This document shows positions 5,201 to 9,311 of a stretch of 9,311 nucleotides of DNA, one piece after another (within the stretch, counting starts at the first letter, position 1; each line of letters begins with the position of its first letter). Origin of the DNA: DASVDK01 sp036381125 [NCBI: Thermodesulfobacteriota bacterium] (GTDB lineage Bacteria; DASVDK01). The position numbers and the translations under genes are program-made. The notes below the pieces were generated by a model. That model saw nothing but the letters and a program-made list of their open reading frames with translations. It was not told the origin of the DNA and made no database searches. Location: positions 1 to 9,311 of the forward strand of contig DASVDK010000099.1 of the NCBI GenBank assembly GCA_036381125.1, read 5' to 3'.

Positions 5201-8126
5201 GGTGCCCGAAGGCCAGGTAGCTGCGCGCCTTGAAGCGGTCCAGCTTCCGCTTCTCCACGAGATCCAGGCTGAGCTGACCGAAGCGCAGCCCCGCCCGGTA
5301 ATCGCCGAACCGCGGGCCCAGGACCAGGCCGAGGTAGGCGTAGGCGATGCACGATGCGTCGCCGTTGCCGTACTCGAGGCTGAGGTTGGTCATGCGACCG
5401 ACGACGAGGTGGTACAGCGCCCTGTCGGTCCACTCGGTCGCCGGCATGAGCTCCGCGAGCACCTCCATGGTCGCGCGCCAGCCCGGATCGGCCATGGGGG
5501 GCAGGTCGACGAGCGCCTCGATCGGGCGGCTCCCGAGCCGGCGCCAGATCCGTTCGTGTTCCTGCCGGACCACCTCCTCCGTCGGATGCGGCGCCCACTG
5601 GATGCCGACGCGCCGGAGGTGCTCGAGGCCCACCTCGATGGCGCGGTCGCTCCGGCCCGAGGTCATGTGGAGCGCTACCCGGACGCCGGTGACCGTGGCG
5701 TGGTCGACCAGGTCGGCAGCGCGGTGCGAGAGCATCGACAGCCGGTCTTCCGCCGCCGTCAGGTCACCGGTCAGGAACTCGCACTCGGCCCGATGGAGTC
5801 CGAGCGGGAAGGCGAGCGCGTAGCGCCGCTCCCAGCGGTCCTCCGGCAGGAGCGCCTCGCCCGCGGCGAAGTAGGTCAGCGCCGAGGCGTAGGCCGTCGC
5901 CGCCTTGGCGCGCCGGCCCGCCACGAGGTTGAGCTCGGCGACCCGCTCGCGCTCGTCCTGCGCCGTCATCAGCGCGACGCCGCGGTTGAGCTGGTTGACG
6001 ACCTCGAAGACGTGCTCTCCCAGCCTCTCCGGCGGTGTGTTCGCCGCCAGCAGCCGGCCGATCCGGAGATGGACCTCGGGGCGCCGTGCCTCGGGGATGA
6101 GTGCGTAGGCCGCCTCCTGGACGTGGTCGTGCAGGAAGCCGTAGGAGCCGCCCGTGTGGAGGACGAGCCCCGCACGGACGGCCTCCCGGAGGTCGGCGTG
6201 CATCGCCGCCTGCGAGCCGCCGTGAACCAGGTTGAGGGGGGCGATCTCCGCGCGATTGCCGAGACAGGCGAGCTGCTGGAGGGCCCCGCGGGTCGCCTCG
6301 GGGAGCCGGTTCAGCTTCCCGACCATGAGGTCGACGACGTTGTCGGTGAAGCCCTTGGCGCGGATGCGGGCCAGGTTCCATCGCCAGCCCGCCTCGCGCA
6401 CGTCGAACTCGAGGAGGTGCTCCTCGGCAAGGGTGGTGAGGAACTGGATCGCGAAGAAGGGGTTGCCCCCGGTCTTCTCGTACACGAGCCGCGCGAGCGG
6501 CTCCGCACGAGCCCGCTCGCAGAGCAGGGCGTCGGCGACGAGCCGGCCGAGGTCCTCGGGCGCGAGGGGCGAGAGCGCGATGTCGCGCACGAGCGCCCGG
6601 GTCTTGCGGATCGAGTCGAGCGTCAGCACGAGGGGGTGAGACGGGCCGACCTCGTTGTCGCGATAGGCGCCGACCAGCAGGAGATGTCGCACCTCCGGCC
6701 GGGTGATCAGGAACGCGAGGAGCTCGAGCGTCGCCGCGTCGAGCCACTGGAGGTCGTCCAGGAAGAGGGCGAGGGGATGCTCCTTGCGGGCGAACACGCC
6801 GAGGAAGCGGCGGAACACCATCTGGAAGCGGTTCTGGGCATCCTGCGGCGGGAGGTCGGGCACCGGCGGCTGGGGGCCGAGGACCAGCGCAAGCTCGGGG
6901 ACGAGGGCCACGACGAGCTGTCCGCAGGGGCCGAGCGCCGCCTGGAGGTCCTCCCGCCAGCGGGCGACCTCGGCCTCGCGCCGGCTCAGGATCTGGCGGA
7001 CGAGGGTCCGGAAGGCCTGGGCCAGGGTGGCGTACGGGATGTCGCGCCTGTACTGGTCGAACTTGCCCGCCGCGAACAGCCCGCGCGGGGCGACCAGCGC
7101 CCTGTGCAGCTCGTGCACGACCGAAGACTTGCCCATGCCCGAATAGCCCGAGACCAGGACCAGCTGCGGCGTGCCGTCGGCGACCACCTGGTCGAAGGCC
7201 TCGAGCAGCGCCCGGGTCTCGCGCTCGCGTCCGTAGAGCCGCTCGGGGATCACGAGGCGGTCGGGGACGTCGCGCCCGGCGAGCGGGAACGGATCGATCC
7301 GTCCGCGGGCCTGCCACTCGGCCAGACACCGCCGCAGGTCGGCCTCGACGCCCGCGGCGGTCTGGTAACGGTCCTCCGCCCGCTTCGCCAGCAGCTTCAG
7401 CACGAGGGCCGACAGCGGGCCGGGAATTCCGGGTACGTGCTCCTCCGGGGGGACCGGCGGCCGGGCCATGTGGCCATGCATCAGCTCCATGGGGTCGGTG
7501 GAGGTGAAGGGCAGCGTCCCGGTGAGCATTTCGTAGAGGGTGACGCCGAGGGCATAGAGGTCGCTGCGCGAATCGACCGACCGGTTCATCCGTCCGGTCT
7601 GTTCGGGCGCCATGTAGGCGATCGTCCCCGCGATCACCTCGGGGGGCTCGGGTGCGGGGCGCTCGCGCGGCAGGCGGGACGCCACGCCGAAGCCCGTCAG
7701 CCAGGCCCGGCCGGCCGCGGGCTCGACGAGGGCGTTGGTCGGCTTGATGTCCTTGTGGACGAGGCCGCGCGCGTGGACGCGCCCGAGCGCCGACGCCAGG
7801 CCGATGGCGATCCGCAGGAGCGCCGTCGGCTCCAGCGGTTGGGCCAGGAGCCGCGCCAGGAGCTCGCCGCCGGGGTCGGCGAGCAGGAGCGTCGGCCGCC
7901 CCTCTGCGTGAACGAGCGCGAGGGGTTGCGCCGCCCACGCCGGCTCCAGTTCGTCGCGCAATGCATACTCGTGCTCGAGCCGCCCGAGCGTCTCGGGGGC
8001 GGGGTGCTCCGAAGCCGGCGTGACCACCAGGACCGCCGACCGCCCATCGTCGGCGACACTCCGGGCCAGGACCAGATCCCCGTCCTCCCGGAGCCGCTCG
8101 ACCGCGGCTCTCGGCGCCTTGCTCAT
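2226..8126 (-). CDS. Hybrid signalling protein: Ser/Thr kinase-like domain, AAA ATPase, GAF, two PAS, histidine kinase
   Basis: This gene encodes 1966 residues with no signal peptide or membrane segment, so it is a cytoplasmic sensor. It matches the family annotated as trifunctional serine/threonine kinase/ATP-binding protein/sensor histidine kinase. The kinase-like domain (about 10-270) has HKDIKPTN (124-131) and APE (173-175), but the DFG position reads GFG (145-147) and no VAIK-type Lys is seen near 34. YGRE (298-301) opens an AAA/STAND ATPase with Walker A GYSGMGKSS (327-335) and Walker B LALFLDDLQW (452-461). A helical, TPR-like stretch spans about 720-1290. GAF is at about 1300-1455, PAS at 1475-1590 and 1600-1720. 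The HisKA box has H1750 in SIAHEVNQPL. The ATPase core has N1863/N1867, DAGVG (1900-1904), FDAFFTTK (1914-1921) and GMGMGLS (1924-1930). It should autophosphorylate and signal to an unlinked response regulator. The ATG at 8126 has only a weak upstream GGGG; an in-frame GTG at 8147 is possible. Confidence 0.97.
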   Translation of the reverse strand: MSKAPRAAVERLREDGDLVLARSVADDGRSAVLVVTPASEHPAPETLGRLEHEYALRDELEPAWAAQPLALVHAEGRPTLLLADPGGELLARLLAQPLEPTALLRIAIGLASALGRVHARGLVHKDIKPTNALVEPAAGRAWLTGFGVASRLPRERPAPEPPEVIAGTIAYMAPEQTGRMNRSVDSRSDLYALGVTLYEMLTGTLPFTSTDPMELMHGHMARPPVPPEEHVPGIPGPLSALVLKLLAKRAEDRYQTAAGVEADLRRCLAEWQARGRIDPFPLAGRDVPDRLVIPERLYGRERETRALLEAFDQVVADGTPQLVLVSGYSGMGKSSVVHELHRALVAPRGLFAAGKFDQYRRDIPYATLAQAFRTLVRQILSRREAEVARWREDLQAALGPCGQLVVALVPELALVLGPQPPVPDLPPQDAQNRFQMVFRRFLGVFARKEHPLALFLDDLQWLDAATLELLAFLITRPEVRHLLLVGAYRDNEVGPSHPLVLTLDSIRKTRALVRDIALSPLAPEDLGRLVADALLCERARAEPLARLVYEKTGGNPFFAIQFLTTLAEEHLLEFDVREAGWRWNLARIRAKGFTDNVVDLMVGKLNRLPEATRGALQQLACLGNRAEIAPLNLVHGGSQAAMHADLREAVRAGLVLHTGGSYGFLHDHVQEAAYALIPEARRPEVHLRIGRLLAANTPPERLGEHVFEVVNQLNRGVALMTAQDERERVAELNLVAGRRAKAATAYASALTYFAAGEALLPEDRWERRYALAFPLGLHRAECEFLTGDLTAAEDRLSMLSHRAADLVDHATVTGVRVALHMTSGRSDRAIEVGLEHLRRVGIQWAPHPTEEVVRQEHERIWRRLGSRPIEALVDLPPMADPGWRATMEVLAELMPATEWTDRALYHLVVGRMTNLSLEYGNGDASCIAYAYLGLVLGPRFGDYRAGLRFGQLSLDLVEKRKLDRFKARSYLAFGHHVVPWNRHLRTGHALVRQAFDAAQQSGDLNCAAYSCANLITDRLASGDPLGDVQREAEAGLDFARKARFGLIAELVTGQLRLIRTLRGLTPAFGSFDGDEFDEGRFEQDLEGAPHLAVVACWHWIRKLQARVYAVDNASAVAAAEKAQRLLWTSPSFFELAEYHFHAALARAALHDAAPADERPRHLDAIAAHHERLARWAENCPENFADRAALVGAEVARLEGRELDAERLYEAAIRSARAHGFVHNEALAHELAARFYAARGFETIAHAYLRSARYGYLRWGADGKVRQLDRAHPHLRAESAPLGRTPTTSAPVEQMDLATVVKASQAVSSELVPGKVIETLLAIAVEHAGAQRGLLILPHRARPRIEAEATTERDRVTVRLRQAAATPAELPESVLRYVLRTQDSVRLDDASAEALFAGDGYIRRHGCRSILCLPLAKPGRLIGVLYLENRLASHVFTPARIALLELLASQAAVSLENARLFEDRTRAEERVRRAERELRLVIDTMPALVASTHPDGSVDFVNERWREYLGLSFEDVRNWGWTAAAHPEDAEWLVDGWRAALAAGVPFEAEARMRRADGEYRWLLIRVVPLRDERGSIVRWYGTSTDIHDRRQAEEALRRSEAYLAEAQEVSHTGSWAWDVVRRRPIYWSAELFRIAGLDPSEGPPSFERTRALHPPEDWASFMETTERATRERTDFEYDSRLVTPDGSVKYIHVVGHPVLDASGDVVELIGTTVDITERKRAEEALHLTQAELARVSRVLTLGELAASIAHEVNQPLAAISANGQACLRWLERPRPDLAEARAAVQRIIRDGHRASEVLQRIRALSARTDPQKTWLDVNDVVREVVALIRSEARQHRVALRTDLSSALPPVHGDRVQLQQVILNLVVNGLEAMAATADGPQELVIRTHRADAAEVRVAVQDAGVGLEPATAARLFDAFFTTKPGGMGMGLSISRSIVEAHGGRLWASSNAGPGATFQFSLPILGEHD

Positions 8127-8207
8127 GGTGGAGCCCCGCGACCGCACGACCGGTAGGGGCCGTATGAAGCGGCAGCCCCACGGCCGGCCGTCGTACGGCT
8201 CGGTGAA

Positions 8208-8236
8208 CGCGTGCGTGCGTGCGTGCACGGCACGCG
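8208..8236. repeat. GTGC tetranucleotide run inside an inverted repeat
   Basis: GTGC is repeated about four times at 8211-8226. The run is flanked by CGCGTGC (8208-8214) and GCACGCG (8230-8236), which can pair in a 7-bp stem. It lies about 85-110 bp upstream of the kinase start codon, on the 5' side of that gene. Confidence 0.55.
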
Positions 8237-8541
8237 CAACCGAGCGAACCCTCCTCGGGTCGGGCCTGCCGCCCCCGAGGTCCCGCTCGAGGTCGGGCGC
8301 GGCGCGTCGCGACGCCGCCCGTGGGATGTCGAGCAGGGCCTCGGAAGGGATCTCGGCTCGTCGGCAGCCCGCGCGGCGCGCAGTGGGGACTCGGCCCACC
8401 TCGTCGCCCGCACGGCCTGCACGACGCGGGCTCGATGGACGTTGACCTGTGGCCGATCTCGGGCTGAGGAGGCCGCATCCTCGACGCGGCCGCGACGCGC
8501 CGACGGCCGGCACGCGGGCGACGCGGTACGCCGCACGAGGC

Positions 8542-8553
8542 GTTGTCGACAAC
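8542..8553. promoter_or_regulatory. 12-bp perfect palindrome
   Basis: GTTGTCGACAAC is a perfect palindrome about 416 bp upstream of the kinase start codon. It has a lower GC content than its surroundings, which makes it stand out as a possible dimeric regulator site. No regulator is identified. Confidence 0.35.
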
Positions 8554-8757
8554 CCGTCGCGGGATCGTCCTCCTCGCACGGAGACCAGCGCCCGTAAAGC
8601 CGCTGGAGCCGGGTGGACGAGTCACGTCCGGAGTTGTCCCTGCGATGGCTTCATCGACGCCGTGTCGCGAGCGGCGCGGGCCGCCGTGGGGCGCCTCGCG
8701 CGATGGACGGCGTGTGCGCGGGCGTCGTTTCCGCGGCGAAGCGAGAAGGGGCAGGGT

Positions 8758-8816
8758 CGATCGGCTGATCGACAGCCCCATGCCCGTGCCGCCGCCCGGG
8801 CCGCGAAGACCTCGAG
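8758..8816 (-). pseudogene. Relic of a histidine kinase ATPase domain (F box and G2 box)
   Basis: The minus-strand frame over 8758-8799 reads PGGGTGMGLSISRS, which is the G2 box of a histidine kinase catalytic domain and nearly identical to PGGMGMGLSISRS in the hybrid kinase. Just before it, in another frame, 8805-8816 reads LEVF, matching the F-box FDAF. In an intact kinase 12 nt separate these two blocks; here there are 5, so a 7-nt deletion has caused a frameshift. The other catalytic boxes (H, N, G1) are absent nearby and similarity ends soon after SISRS, although PFSL in another frame (about 8735-8750) could be the usual C-terminal FSLP. The DNA at 8763-8785 is identical over 23 bases to 2330-2352 in the hybrid kinase gene. 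It is either a decayed paralogue or a fragment copied from such a gene. Confidence 0.6.
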
Positions 8817-9192
8817 CGAACGAAAGGCCTCGGCCGCGGCACGGGTCGGCCGGCCTGCGGCGCCGCCATTCGGCGGCCGCCCGATCAAGGGGGCGCTCAT
8901 GCGCGGCCTCCGACCATCTCGAGCGCCCGCGGGAGCGTGGCCTTCGGCAGCTCGACGGTGAACCCGTCGTGCGTCGGGGGGCGCGCGCTCGACCTCGAGC
9001 GCCACGGTTGCCGAGCCAGCGAGAACTCGCAGGACGCCCGATCGCGCACCTCGATCGCGACCCGGCCGGCGGCGCAGGAGCCGCGCCGGAGCCCGTCGAG
9101 GTCCGGGGAGGCGCGTGCGTCTCGACCAGACGCCGCCCGTCCACCCTGCCGGGGGAAGGGGAGGGACGTTGCGGCCGATCGTCACCAGATAC

Positions 9193-9205
9193 ATCGTGGC
9201 ACGAT
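9193..9205. promoter_or_regulatory. Short inverted repeat overlapping a possible minus-strand ATG
   Basis: ATCGTG-G-CACGAT is a perfect 6-bp inverted repeat with a 1-nt centre in a locally AT-richer patch. On the minus strand it overlaps an ATG (9194-9192) and follows TTAAAT, which resembles a -10 element. The reading frame from that ATG is not convincing, so this may be the promoter and operator of a gene that has since decayed. Confidence 0.3.
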
Positions 9206-9254
9206 TTAACTGACGTCCGTGCCGCCCGTGGCTCGCCGAGCGCGGCGCACACGG

Positions 9255-9275
9255 CGGCACGCCGACGGCGTGCCG
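9255..9275. other. Perfect 9-bp stem hairpin
   Basis: CGGCACGCC-GAC-GGCGTGCCG forms a perfect 9-bp stem with a 3-nt loop, followed on the plus strand by only TTT. It could be a weak intrinsic terminator for a plus-strand transcript or a repeat remnant. No adjacent gene is visible to decide. Confidence 0.45.
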
Positions 9276-9311
9276 TTTCGCGCCGAACCGGGGCTCGTTC
9301 CACGATGCAGC

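Larger units (their letters stand above)
8127..9311. other. Gene-poor stretch upstream of the hybrid kinase gene
   Basis: I find no convincing complete gene here on either strand. Open frames exist but their translations are dominated by Arg, Pro, Ala and Ser with no recognisable domains, as expected for non-coding DNA at this GC content. The stretch contains a histidine kinase relic (8758-8816), a GTGC tetranucleotide run in a hairpin (8208-8236), a palindrome (8542-8553), and inverted repeats at 9193-9205 and 9255-9275. A minus-strand frame ending at the TGA at 8897-8899 translates to a more protein-like tail (HDGFTVELPKATLPRALEMV). It overlaps an ATG in ATGA fashion and may be a decayed gene. 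The promoter of the kinase gene should lie near 8130-8300, but I see no clear -35/-10 pair. Confidence 0.6.

Noticed and set aside
973-5598. A 1541-codon minus-strand frame whose last part is the real lipoprotein gene.
   Set aside because: Only the final 153 codons from 1434 look like a protein with an SD site; the rest is an out-of-frame shadow of the hybrid kinase gene and spans the opposite-strand gene at 1705.
2310-8156. A 1948-codon open frame on the plus strand, antisense to the hybrid kinase gene.
   Set aside because: Its translation has no domains and is rich in Arg, Gly, Glu, Leu and Val. It mirrors the real gene because high third-position GC removes stops in one antisense frame.
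8208-8236. CRISPR-like or satellite array.
   Set aside because: There is one short tetranucleotide run only, with no spaced repeats and no cas genes.
8127-8579. N-terminal extension of the hybrid kinase by about 151 codons.
   Set aside because: The added sequence is low-complexity Arg/Ala/Pro-rich with no domain, and the kinase-like fold begins right after the ATG at 8126.
8937-9209. Small plus-strand open frame of 90 codons.
   Set aside because: It has no ribosome binding site, no domain and a composition like the antisense of non-coding high-GC DNA.
5764-9303. A 1179-codon minus-strand frame crossing the kinase start.
   Set aside because: Inside the kinase gene it is an out-of-frame shadow. 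Only the short G2-box segment at 8758-8799 is meaningful, and it is reported as a relic.

Overview
The window is very GC-rich DNA with strong G/C bias at third codon positions, so long spurious open frames run on all strands. I place it in an uncultured high-GC soil or sediment bacterium of the Rokubacteria/Methylomirabilota or deltaproteobacterial kind. The reasons are composition, GC-rich intergenic repeats, and a giant hybrid kinase of a type found in such genomes. That assignment is an inference and weak.

Layout. Positions 2-175 (+) hold the last 57 codons of a 6-phosphogluconate dehydrogenase (gnd). A repeat-filled spacer follows: two copies of a GC-rich repeat about 126 bp apart, with two strong hairpins in and next to the first copy. 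Positions 321-1013 (+) encode a histidine phosphatase (phosphoglycerate mutase-like fold), whose start codon and first residues lie inside the second repeat copy. Its 3' end overlaps by 41 bp the 3' end of a convergent small lipoprotein gene (973-1434, -). A 270-bp divergent spacer holds a 14-bp tandem repeat, a 14-nt inverted repeat and a 16-bp perfect palindrome. It leads to a second small lipoprotein gene with a cupredoxin-like pattern but no copper ligands (1705-2178, +).

Positions 2226-8126 (-), about 63% of the window, encode one 1966-residue cytoplasmic signalling protein. In order it has a Ser/Thr kinase-like domain that lacks key catalytic residues, an AAA/STAND-type ATPase with intact Walker motifs, a long helical region, GAF, PAS, PAS, and a complete histidine kinase core. 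No response regulator is next to it.

Positions 8127-9311 contain no gene I can defend. They hold a short, frameshifted remnant of a histidine kinase C-terminus (about 8758-8816, -) that shares a 23-bp exact match with the big kinase gene, plus several palindromes and a possible decayed reading frame.

The genes do not form one obvious pathway. gnd and the phosphatase could be co-transcribed and linked to sugar-phosphate metabolism. The two lipoproteins are probably envelope proteins, and the hybrid kinase is an orphan sensor. The most interesting points are the gene-boundary repeats, the pseudokinase module fused to an intact ATPase and histidine kinase, and the kinase relic upstream. I did not find a convincing new defence or mobile system.
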